From: Polynucleobacter sp. JS-JIR-II-50
Lineage (GTDB): Bacteria > Pseudomonadota > Gammaproteobacteria > Burkholderiales > Burkholderiaceae
Assembly: GCF_018687895.1 (NCBI RefSeq)
Contig: NZ_CP061307.1
Span: 930,001-994,000 of the forward strand
DNA: 64,000 nucleotides
Direction: 5' to 3'
Shown: positions 15,732 through 22,533 of the stretch, piece after piece
Position numbering within the stretch: the stretch's first letter is position 1
Layout: each line of letters begins with the position of its first letter
The notes under the pieces: model-generated
Told to the model about the DNA's origin: nothing
The model's database searches: none
The model's input: only the letters and a program-made list of their open reading frames with translations
Made by a program: the position numbers and the translations under genes

Positions 15732-16268
15732 ATGCTTCCAATCATTACCTCTCTAGTGCAAACCTTGGCCGTCAATGGCCTTGGTCTGCTTGCGGGTGCA
15801 GTTCAGGCTAAAGGCAAGGAATTTATTGAGAGCAAGATTGGAGCGCGTATTCCGGACAACCCTAGCCAGGAAGATCTCATTAAGCTCAAGCAGTTAGAGA
15901 TCGAGCAAGAACAGCTCCTTTTGGAATACACGCTCAAGCAAAAGGAGCTGGAGATAGAGGAATCCAAGCTTCTAGCGGAGATGCATCGTGCATCACAAGA
16001 GAATGTCACACAGCGCTGGCAATCCGATATGGGTAGCGATTCAAAGTTATCAAAGAACATCAGGCCAGGAACGCTGGTTTACATACTGACTGCCTATCTT
16101 TTATTCGCACTTCTTTCGGCAATGGGTATAGACATTAATGAGGCTTATGTAAAGCTTCTAGGTGAGTGGGGGCAGCTAGTCATGCTGGCTTACTTTGGCG
16201 GAAGATCAGTAGAGAAGATCTTTGAGATGCGCATGAACGGACCCAGAAACAAGGAGCAGTGTGAATGA
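15732..16268 (+). CDS. Holin of the 3TM (GTA-type) family
   Basis: The 178-residue protein starts with a hydrophobic segment (LPIITSLVQTLAVNGLGLLAGAV). A long charged coiled-coil region follows (about 45-95, KLKQLEIEQEQLLLEYTLKQ). The C-terminal part has membrane segments near 115-135 (LVYILTAYLLFALLSAMGI) and 150-165 (LVMLAYFGGRSVEKIF). This layout matches the 3TM phage holin family, which forms membrane lesions that release or activate the endolysin. It overlaps the endolysin gene by 4 bases (ATGA), making a lysis cassette. Confidence 0.75.
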   Translation: MLPIITSLVQTLAVNGLGLLAGAVQAKGKEFIESKIGARIPDNPSQEDLIKLKQLEIEQEQLLLEYTLKQKELEIEESKLLAEMHRASQENVTQRWQSDMGSDSKLSKNIRPGTLVYILTAYLLFALLSAMGIDINEAYVKLLGEWGQLVMLAYFGGRSVEKIFEMRMNGPRNKEQCE

Positions 16269-16606
16269 GTGGTTTGGTTCTTGAGCAAGCTGCATTCTTG
16301 ATCGATGTAAGTCGTCTTATTCAGTTTGCAACAGCAGAAGGATGGGTCATTACTGGTGGTGAACTCTGGAGGTCAGCAGAGCAACAGGAGATCTACTTTA
16401 AAAGTGGGAGATCAAAGACCATGAATAGCAATCACTTGAGGCGCTGCGCTATTGATTTGAACTTCTTCTGGAATGGAAAGCTAGTCTGGGATAAAGAATT
16501 GATCCGTACGGTAGGTGAATATTGGGAAAGCCTGAGCTCAAAGAATAGATGGGGCGGAAACTTTAAAGGGTTTGTAGATGTTCCTCACTTTGAGAGAGTT
16601 GCTTAA
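16265..16606 (+). CDS. Endolysin, M15-type peptidase
   Basis: A compact 113-residue peptidase carries zinc-ligand motifs of the M15/VanY family: SNHLRRCAIDLNFF (SxHxxxxAxD) and VDVPHFE (DxPHFE). Such enzymes cut the peptide cross-links of peptidoglycan. Many phage endolysins of this family are L-alanyl-D-glutamate peptidases. It directly follows the holin gene and ends the rightward block. Its last 44 bases overlap the 3-prime end of the convergent integrase gene, which is unusual and suggests tight packing or a past fusion of modules. Confidence 0.85.
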   Translation: MSGLVLEQAAFLIDVSRLIQFATAEGWVITGGELWRSAEQQEIYFKSGRSKTMNSNHLRRCAIDLNFFWNGKLVWDKELIRTVGEYWESLSSKNRWGGNFKGFVDVPHFERVA

Positions 16607-17891
16607 TACTGTTATCAATATAGTTAATCCAATCTGCCATTAGAGATGCGCGCTTATCTAATTGATCCTGTCTTCTATATGCAGCTTCAGCCTTATTCTG
16701 TATCGTATGCGCCAAAGCTAGCTCGACAGTCTCATTTGAGTATTCCGTAGTCTCAGCCGCCCAGTCTCGGAATGTAGATCTAAAGCCATGCGGAACGAAG
16801 TCTGCGTACTTAGGCATCTTTCTCATCATTGCAAGTAGAGCCATATTTGATAGAGCGCGCTCCTTATGCAGAGAGCTAGGGAATAAATAGGAGTTCACTC
16901 TGATTGTCTTCAAATGCTCGAGGATTTCTATAGCCCTGGTATTTAGCGGTACCCGATGCTCCTTGCCGGCTTTCATTCGTTCAGCGGGAATAGTCCAAAC
17001 CTTAGCCTCTAAATCAAATTCACTCCAATTAGCCTCGATGACTTCACCGGTACGAGTAGCCGTAAGAATTAATAACTCCAAAGCGAAGGCAGAGTAGCCT
17101 GTATGACTTCGTAAGTCGCTTATGAATTCACCAATTCTTTGAAACGGTAGAGCAGGGTGGTGAGCCACCTTCTTGATCTTGTTAGCTTTAGGCAGTAGAT
17201 GGCATAGAGCGCCTTGATAGCGAGCAGGATTGTCACCACTAATGTATTTATGGGCCTTACACCAATCCAGAATCACTTCAATACGCTGACGAACCCTTGT
17301 CGCAGTTTCGGTCCTGACTTTCCAAAATGAGCCCTCGACTACACCATTCTTCTTTTTGATCTCTTGCTCAAGCAACTTAACGATATGAGCGGTAGTAATC
17401 TGATCAACTCTCATTTTTCCAATGATTGGTAGAGCGTAGGTGTTAATGGTGCTTACCCATTGGTCTTTATGCTTTGAGTTCGACCATTCGGCTTGCTTAG
17501 TTTTGATGCACTTATCTGCAGCCTCCTTAAAGGTGATGGAATTCTGATGAGATTCTTTTACGCCTAGTTTCTTTGCATGGCGTTGCTCGATAGGGTCAAC
17601 CCCCTCAAAAATAGTTCTCCTGAGGTCCAAAGACTTTTGTCTGGCATTGGCTAACGAACAAATTTCCACGGACCCAAGCCCCATTGCTCGTCTTTTGCCA
17701 CTAACTGGACTGGTAAACCTATAGAGCCAACTTCGGGAAGGTTCGTCAGAGCCTGCGAATACTCTCAAGTACAAACCCCTTGTTTCTGGGTCGGCATACC
17801 ATCCAGGTTGGTGAATAGCGAGAATCCCTCTGGCTGTAAATCTGGTGAGTTTTAGCCCTTTTGTTTCTCCTCCGCCATTACTTATGCCCAT
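16563..17891 (-). CDS. int: Tyrosine-type site-specific integrase (DUF4102 arm-binding type)
   Basis: This 442-residue phage/island integrase has an N-terminal arm-binding domain (about 10-100, with GWYADPETRGLYLRV) and a SAM-like core-binding domain (about 120-220). The catalytic domain shows R280 (TATRTGE), K307/K310, H368 and R371 (PHGFRSTFRDW), H395 (LALAHTIQNKAEAAY) and nucleophile Y405. All active-site residues are present, so it should be functional. The gene lies at the right end of the element. Its upstream side runs into paired GCTTACCA boxes and the attachment core at 18036. The first codons belong to the long direct repeat shared with 34540-34945. Confidence 0.93.
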   Translation of the reverse strand: MGISNGGGETKGLKLTRFTARGILAIHQPGWYADPETRGLYLRVFAGSDEPSRSWLYRFTSPVSGKRRAMGLGSVEICSLANARQKSLDLRRTIFEGVDPIEQRHAKKLGVKESHQNSITFKEAADKCIKTKQAEWSNSKHKDQWVSTINTYALPIIGKMRVDQITTAHIVKLLEQEIKKKNGVVEGSFWKVRTETATRVRQRIEVILDWCKAHKYISGDNPARYQGALCHLLPKANKIKKVAHHPALPFQRIGEFISDLRSHTGYSAFALELLILTATRTGEVIEANWSEFDLEAKVWTIPAERMKAGKEHRVPLNTRAIEILEHLKTIRVNSYLFPSSLHKERALSNMALLAMMRKMPKYADFVPHGFRSTFRDWAAETTEYSNETVELALAHTIQNKAEAAYRRQDQLDKRASLMADWINYIDNSIKQLSQSEEHLQTL

Positions 17892-18035
17892 AATTTGCTT
17901 ACCATCCCGCTTACCAGTGAAACATGGATTTTAGTAAGTTTGAATGGGTTACTCGGGAGTAGGGTCTGCCTTCTAAGCCATATAAACAATAGGTTTATTG
18001 GACATTGGTAGACTTATCGGGAGGGACAATTTTTA

Positions 18036-18051
18036 GATCTCGTCTCCGCCA
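18036..18051 (+). other. Candidate attachment core, copy A
   Basis: GATCTCGTCTCCGCCA is identical in copy B (34739-34754). It ends in CTCCGCCA like the 3-prime end of a bacterial tRNA (serine-type acceptor ends often read this way). Arm boxes flank it on both sides. A likely crossover site for the adjacent integrase; inference. Confidence 0.55.
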
Positions 18052-18098
18052 GTACTTTTGGCATTTTTTCTGTTTTTCACTATATGCATCAATGACTT

Positions 18099-18121
18099 AG
18101 CCTCATAACCGGGGCTTTTTC
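18099..18121 (+). terminator. Terminator-like hairpin in repeat A
   Basis: AGCCTC (18099-18104) pairs with GGGGCT (18111-18116, one G-U), followed by TTTTTCTTT. The equivalent hairpin in copy B is perfect, which supports conservation. Confidence 0.5.
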
Positions 18122-18273
18122 TTTATTACTCCCGCTTACCAGCACGCTTACCACTCAAGCAATATTTGATTCCGGATGTGTGGCTAATGCAATTTAAGCT
18201 AACGATTACTCAGCACACCTTGATGGCATGGTTAATTAATTGTTGAGAAGCTAAAAAAGTTCAATAGATTCAG

Positions 18274-18873
18274 CTAGAAAACTGAACTGTAAGAATTTGC
18301 ATCAGGCCTATGCTTATTGGGCTTATGAACCGAGATAGTGCCGATAGTGATGAAGCACAGAGGCTCCTCTTTATCTTTAAATAAAAATAATTCCCTCATC
18401 TTTTGGCTGTAAAGAGCCTTACCGCTTGATAGTCCTGAGCCAAATCCTAAAGCATTAGCCATTAGCAAAATATTTTGAATTGCACACCCTGCGGAGATGA
18501 GTTTTTCTTGCTCGGGAATATTGTCAAGTTCATTGTTCAGCTTAGCGGTTGCCAATAAAAGCAAGGGGCCTCGAAAAGCTTTCTGCTTTGCTTCATCAAT
18601 TTGAGTTAGCGTTGCGCTTGGGTCTCTTGCTATGAGTGCGTCTGCAAATAAGTCACCTAATAAATTACGACTTTCGGGACTGACTTCATAAAAGTGCCAA
18701 GGCGTTACCTTTCCATGGTCGGGAGCGGCTCCAGCCGCATTCAAAATTTCTAATTTCTGGGGTAGGTTAGGGCCTGGTGCAATCAGTCTTTTAGGAGAAA
18801 CATGCTGGCGACTATGGATCAGCGCATGAGCAAAGCCTTCGAGTGAATCTAAATTATCAGAAGCCAAAATCAC
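18274..18873 (-). CDS. Nitroreductase family protein
   Basis: This 199-residue FMN-binding nitroreductase-fold protein has an N-terminal [16 protein letters not shown] with the phosphate-binding R-S/R pattern. A central [13 protein letters not shown] resembles the PSxxNxQPWRF-type substrate loop, and the C-terminal [27 protein letters not shown] is the typical family helix. Members reduce nitro compounds or quinones with NAD(P)H. It is closest in character to the YdjA-like short group. Its start overlaps the upstream NTF2-like gene by 17 bases, so the two are co-transcribed. It is the first gene inside the nitrogen island. A direct role in nitrate use is not shown. Confidence 0.82.
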   Translation of the reverse strand: MILASDNLDSLEGFAHALIHSRQHVSPKRLIAPGPNLPQKLEILNAAGAAPDHGKVTPWHFYEVSPESRNLLGDLFADALIARDPSATLTQIDEAKQKAFRGPLLLLATAKLNNELDNIPEQEKLISAGCAIQNILLMANALGFGSGLSSGKALYSQKMRELFLFKDKEEPLCFITIGTISVHKPNKHRPDANSYSSVF

Positions 18874-19324
18874 TTAGTCCTGGATGGTCATCAGGCCTTC
18901 TTCCTAGGGGCCAAAAAAACTTTCGGTCAGATTCTTTAATGGGTAAATCATTGATGCTAGCGAAACGTCTCATCATGAAACCATTTTCATTGAACTCCCA
19001 ATTCTCATTACCAAAGCTTCGCGACCAGTTACCAAAGTCATCATGACATTCGTAGGCAAAACGAACCGCAATGCGGTTATCTGTAAATGCCCATAATTCC
19101 TTAATCAGGCGGTAGTCAAGCTCCTTGGCCCATTTGCGGCGAAGAAACTCTTTGACTTGTTCTCTGCCTTTAGGGAATTCAGCCCGATTTCGCCAAATAG
19201 TATCTTCCGTATAAACCAGGGAAACCTTCTCGGGATCTCTTGTATTCCAAGCATCTTCAGCCATTCGAATTTTTTGAATTGCTGTTTCTTTAGTAAAAGG
19301 GGGTAGGGGTAGTTTTTGTTCCAT
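18857..19324 (-). CDS. DUF1348 (NTF2-like) protein
   Basis: This 155-residue protein has the nuclear-transport-factor-2-like fold of the DUF1348 group: [20 protein letters not shown], then [20 protein letters not shown] and [19 protein letters not shown]. The family is common, forms a cone-shaped pocket, and has no established reaction. It is transcribed leftward, divergently from the HPP-CBS gene, and overlaps the nitroreductase gene. ATG 19324 follows CTATGG-type sequence without a strong Shine-Dalgarno. Confidence 0.82.
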   Translation of the reverse strand: MEQKLPLPPFTKETAIQKIRMAEDAWNTRDPEKVSLVYTEDTIWRNRAEFPKGREQVKEFLRRKWAKELDYRLIKELWAFTDNRIAVRFAYECHDDFGNWSRSFGNENWEFNENGFMMRRFASINDLPIKESDRKFFWPLGRRPDDHPGLSDFGF

Positions 19325-19395
19325 AGTATTTTGCGGTTAATCTTTCGGAATAATAAGAATAAACAGGGATTTGCATACAATAGCAAAATTAGTAC

Positions 19396-19408
19396 CACTT
19401 TTGGTGCA
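19396..19408. promoter_or_regulatory. CACTTTTGGTGCA motif in a divergent promoter region
   Basis: CACTTTTGGT (19396-19405) overlapping TTGGTGCA (19401-19408) lies between the NTF2-like and HPP-CBS genes. The same two words occur between the nrtA-like gene and cobA (29524-29558). A shared regulator of the nitrogen island is possible. Confidence 0.35.
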
Positions 19409-19425
19409 TTCAAAATAAGCCTTTA

Positions 19426-20577
19426 ATGAGATCGCTTTTGAGACATTTTTTTAAAAAGTTAATTACCATTTTTCTTCCGGAAACTACCTCAGTTTCTTGG
19501 TTAGAGAGGTTTAGATCGGCTTTAGGAGTTGTGCTGGGCTTGCTCGCAATAATGGGTCTTGGTTTATTGCTTGCAAGTTACGGAAACGCATCACCATGGA
19601 TTGTCGCCTCGATGGGTGCCACTGCATTTTTATTATTTGTCTTGCCCTCAAGCCCAATGGCGCAACCATGGGCGGTTATAGGGGGTAGTTGCGTTTCTGC
19701 TTTGATAGGTGTTGCTTGTACGCAGTTTGTTCACGAATTGCCATTATTAATCCCCCTGTCCGTTGGGCTCGCAATTTTGGCAATGTTTACTTTGCGTTGC
19801 TTACACGCGCCTGCTGCAGCTTTGGCCCTTTTGATTCCTTTGGGCGGAATGGTAGACTTTCATTTTGTGCTTTTCCCGGTCTTGGGTAATGCTGTTTTAT
19901 TGGTTTTGTGCGCAGTTATTTATAACTCCCTAACGGGCAGGCCATATCCGCAACGCCCTAAGGCCGTCTTGGATTCATCTCCACTGCAAAAACGAAATCG
20001 TAAGATCGAGGACCAAGAAATTAACGCTGTCTTGGAGAGCTATAACCAAGTACTAGATATCAGTAAGGATGATTTAGCCAATCTGATTTCTCAAGTTGAG
20101 CATGGGGCATATCAAAAGAAGTTGCAAGGTATGCTGTGTAAAAATATTATGACCACTGAAGTCTTATATGTTGGCATGGATTCACCTTTGGATCAGGCAT
20201 GGAATCTTTTACGCAATCGTCATGTTAAAGCGTTACCGGTGATAGATGGCGCACGTAGGGTGCTTGGGATCATTACTTTAGAGGACTTTATTAAAAGTGC
20301 GGCGGTTGATTTTCATCAAAGCTTTGGGCAACGCATCAGGGGGTTTATGCGAGCCGCTGTTCCTGGCTTAAATAGCTTACCAAATGCAGTTGGACAGGTA
20401 ATGAGTAAGCCGGTAAGGGTAATTAGTGAAGATCGAAATATGCTTGACTTGGCTGAGATATTTTGTGGTGATGGTCATCACCATATCCCCGTAATTAATG
20501 ATAATAAGCAGTTGGTAGGAATGATTACTCAGTCTGACTTTGTAAAAGCTATTGACCAATCCATTGATATCAGATGA
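19426..20577 (+). CDS. HPP family membrane protein with C-terminal CBS pair
   Basis: The 383-residue protein has about five hydrophobic segments between residues 30 and 175 (for example ALGVVLGLLAIMGLGLLLA) matching the HPP family, then a cytoplasmic tail with two CBS motifs. CBS1 is NIMTTEVLYVGMDSPLDQAW and CBS2 is QVMSKPVRVISEDRNML; such pairs bind adenine nucleotides and regulate attached transporters. The signature HPPAGA reads HAPAAA here. HPP proteins of cyanobacteria and chloroplasts have reported nitrite-transport activity, which fits the neighbouring nitrate genes. The stop overlaps the next HPP gene by 4 bases. Confidence 0.85.
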   Translation: MRSLLRHFFKKLITIFLPETTSVSWLERFRSALGVVLGLLAIMGLGLLLASYGNASPWIVASMGATAFLLFVLPSSPMAQPWAVIGGSCVSALIGVACTQFVHELPLLIPLSVGLAILAMFTLRCLHAPAAALALLIPLGGMVDFHFVLFPVLGNAVLLVLCAVIYNSLTGRPYPQRPKAVLDSSPLQKRNRKIEDQEINAVLESYNQVLDISKDDLANLISQVEHGAYQKKLQGMLCKNIMTTEVLYVGMDSPLDQAWNLLRNRHVKALPVIDGARRVLGIITLEDFIKSAAVDFHQSFGQRIRGFMRAAVPGLNSLPNAVGQVMSKPVRVISEDRNMLDLAEIFCGDGHHHIPVINDNKQLVGMITQSDFVKAIDQSIDIR

Positions 20578-21098
20578 AAAATATTTTCAGAAAACTGATT
20601 AATTTCTTTCATCAAATTGCACCACCTCAGGACCAATACTCTTGGTTTGATAGGTTGCGAGTATCGATTGGTGTTGGCCTAACTATTTTTGCGATAGCCC
20701 TATTGAATCTTCTATGGGGTGATATGACTCAAGATGAGAACATGGTGACGGCAGTTTTTGGAGTCAGCGCTTTATGCATTTTCCTATTTCCCAATAGTAA
20801 ATTCTTTTCGCCCTTAACTTTAATAGAGGCAAATCTATTAGCTTCCTGCGTAGCCTTCATTTGTGTTTATCTGATGCCATCGATTTCTGTGGGCATTCCA
20901 TTCGCCGTCATTGGCACGATAGTTGGAATGTATTTACTGGGGTGTATGCATCCGCCAGCGGTTTTCTTAAGTATTTTTATAGTAATGGCTGGAACTAATA
21001 GCTATAACTTTGCCTTGCATCCTGTTTTGGCCGACTCTCTTGTGTTGACCTTGGCGAGTTTTTTAAACAAGGCTTTAATAAAGCGTTCGTTAGGCTAA
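20574..21098 (+). CDS. HPP family membrane protein
   Basis: This 174-residue protein has about four to five hydrophobic segments and the family motif as MHPPAVFLSIFIV. It lacks a CBS tail. It overlaps the HPP-CBS gene (ATGA) and is likely co-made with it. It ends 6 bases from the convergent third HPP gene. It may be a nitrite or anion permease subunit; function is inferred from family and context only. Confidence 0.8.
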   Translation: MKNIFRKLINFFHQIAPPQDQYSWFDRLRVSIGVGLTIFAIALLNLLWGDMTQDENMVTAVFGVSALCIFLFPNSKFFSPLTLIEANLLASCVAFICVYLMPSISVGIPFAVIGTIVGMYLLGCMHPPAVFLSIFIVMAGTNSYNFALHPVLADSLVLTLASFLNKALIKRSLG

Positions 21099-21104
21099 GC
21101 TGTG

Positions 21105-21614
21105 CTACCCCCAAACACTCCAATCCTTGGATTGTGGTGAAGGTTCATTCCACTTCACTGGGTAATGCAGGGCTTTCCCGGGAGTGAGGCGACTCCAGAT
21201 GGCTGCTACAACCGCAAGAATTGTCACCCCTACCAAAACTACTGCTACGAGATGGCCAAAGCCAGCGTGCGCCTGGATCATGATAAGTGGATTTGCACCA
21301 GCTGGCGGATGTACAGTTTGTGTAAGCAACAAGACCGCCAAAGTAATTACCTCCGCAAGCAAGTAAACCCATAAAGCATCATCAAAGAGCTGGTAGCAGA
21401 CAATACCAATAAGTGCGCTGATGAGGTGCCCGCCAAATAAAGCTCTTGGCTGTGCTGCAGGAGCGCCAGTCAAGCCAAACAGAAATATCGTAGAGCCACC
21501 CAGTGATGCAAGCAGTAATGGTGATGCCGGTGGTTTTGTAACAATTAAAGCCAATCCAAGTGCAACCATTGCGCCTAGCGAAACCCATGCCAAACGTTTA
21601 ACTATTTTGAGCAT
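21105..21614 (-). CDS. HPP family membrane protein
   Basis: This 169-residue protein has about five hydrophobic segments and the canonical HPP signature VHPPAGANPLIMI. It has no CBS domain. It is transcribed leftward, 3 bases after the YbiB-like gene, and so belongs to the nasA-nirB leftward operon. That linkage with nitrate and nitrite reductase genes makes it the best HPP candidate in this window for nitrite movement. Confidence 0.85.
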   Translation of the reverse strand: MLKIVKRLAWVSLGAMVALGLALIVTKPPASPLLLASLGGSTIFLFGLTGAPAAQPRALFGGHLISALIGIVCYQLFDDALWVYLLAEVITLAVLLLTQTVHPPAGANPLIMIQAHAGFGHLVAVVLVGVTILAVVAAIWSRLTPGKALHYPVKWNEPSPQSKDWSVWG

Positions 21615-21617
21615 GAC

Positions 21618-22526
21618 TTAGTGTAATCCAGCCATCGTAGATATTTGAATGGCTTGCCTGAGAATTGAGCTCGGACATTTGACTTGCCCAGATAGAATTT
21701 GCTCGGTAACGGATGCCGTTGAAATGGCGTCAATCTCTAAAAACGGTCTGAGATCTTCAAAGCGCTCTTCGGGGGTTGTCATTTCATTCGCATTTGGAAG
21801 CAAAAAATGCATTTCTGGCAATCGCTGCAGAGAAGCGGTTGGCTCACCCTCGCTTCCCCTCATCAAAATTGCATTTGCTGAACGAAGTTGAAAAAATTCT
21901 CGTAGTTTTTCTGGATATTCTGGGTGGGTGTAGTTAGAAACTTGCCAAGAGCTCTGAAGCGTTGGATTAATCAGTTTTGCCAGCACATGACCAGTATTCC
22001 GCAGACCAATTCTTTCTCTGATATCTAATAATTTTTGAAGGGCTGGGGAAATCACATTAAGAGGGCAAAAGATCGGTTGATTCAATGCCAGGAGGGCGCC
22101 AAATTCATCTTTGGACTTGAGAATTGGCCAGCCAAGAGACTTAAAAATTTCATGGCTCGTTACCCTGGTTAGATCTTTTTCGACCCCCTGAACAAGCACT
22201 GTAAAACCATAACTAGACAGCATGCCAGCAAGAAGTGGCGTTAAGTTTGCTTGCTTTCTAGCCCCGTTATAACTTGGTAAGACTATGGTGGGGCGTGTGC
22301 CAAGATTCAGTAAATTCAGATGCGGTTGTAGGGCGTCCATAAAGCCCATGAGCTCAGAGACAGACTCACCCTTGATGCGCATAGCAATACAAAATGCACC
22401 CAGCTCTAGATCGCTGACATTGCCATCTAGAATTTGTGTGAAGACTTCTTTTGCCTGATTGCGATCAAGGTCGCCGGCGCCTTTGCTGCCTCGGCCAATG
22501 ACTTTTAAGAATGATTTGATGCTCAT
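21618..22526 (-). CDS. ybiB: YbiB-like protein (glycosyltransferase family 3 fold)
   Basis: The 302-residue protein is related to anthranilate phosphoribosyltransferase: FTQILDGNVSDLELGAFCIAMRIKGES (N-terminal helical domain), then VLPSYNGARKQANLTPLLAG in place of the GTGGD PRPP loop. Loss of that loop marks the YbiB type, which binds nucleic acid rather than making phosphoribosyl anthranilate. In betaproteobacteria ybiB is often found beside nitrate assimilation genes, as here between nasA and an HPP gene. It lies 7 bases downstream of nasA. Its role in nitrate use is unknown. Confidence 0.75.
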   Translation of the reverse strand: MSIKSFLKVIGRGSKGAGDLDRNQAKEVFTQILDGNVSDLELGAFCIAMRIKGESVSELMGFMDALQPHLNLLNLGTRPTIVLPSYNGARKQANLTPLLAGMLSSYGFTVLVQGVEKDLTRVTSHEIFKSLGWPILKSKDEFGALLALNQPIFCPLNVISPALQKLLDIRERIGLRNTGHVLAKLINPTLQSSWQVSNYTHPEYPEKLREFFQLRSANAILMRGSEGEPTASLQRLPEMHFLLPNANEMTTPEERFEDLRPFLEIDAISTASVTEQILSGQVKCPSSILRQAIQISTMAGLH

Positions 22527-22533
22527 TGAAGGA

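Larger units (their letters stand above)
17837..18247. repeat. Long direct repeat, copy A: attachment-site region
   Basis: About 411 bases are repeated imperfectly at 34540-34945. In order it holds the first ~18 codons of the integrase (minus strand), two GCTTACCA boxes 12 bp apart (17897-17904, 17909-17916), a tRNA-like stretch, and the core GATCTCGTCTCCGCCA (18036-18051). A terminator-like hairpin (18099-18121) and two more GCTTACCA boxes 12 bp apart (18134-18141, 18146-18153) follow. Arm boxes on both sides of one core are the layout of an attP site, or of the junction between two tandemly integrated elements. Confidence 0.85.

Noticed and set aside
17937..18051. Functional tRNA gene in the repeat
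   Set aside because: Anticodon-loop and 3-prime-end resemblance only; acceptor and T stems do not pair.
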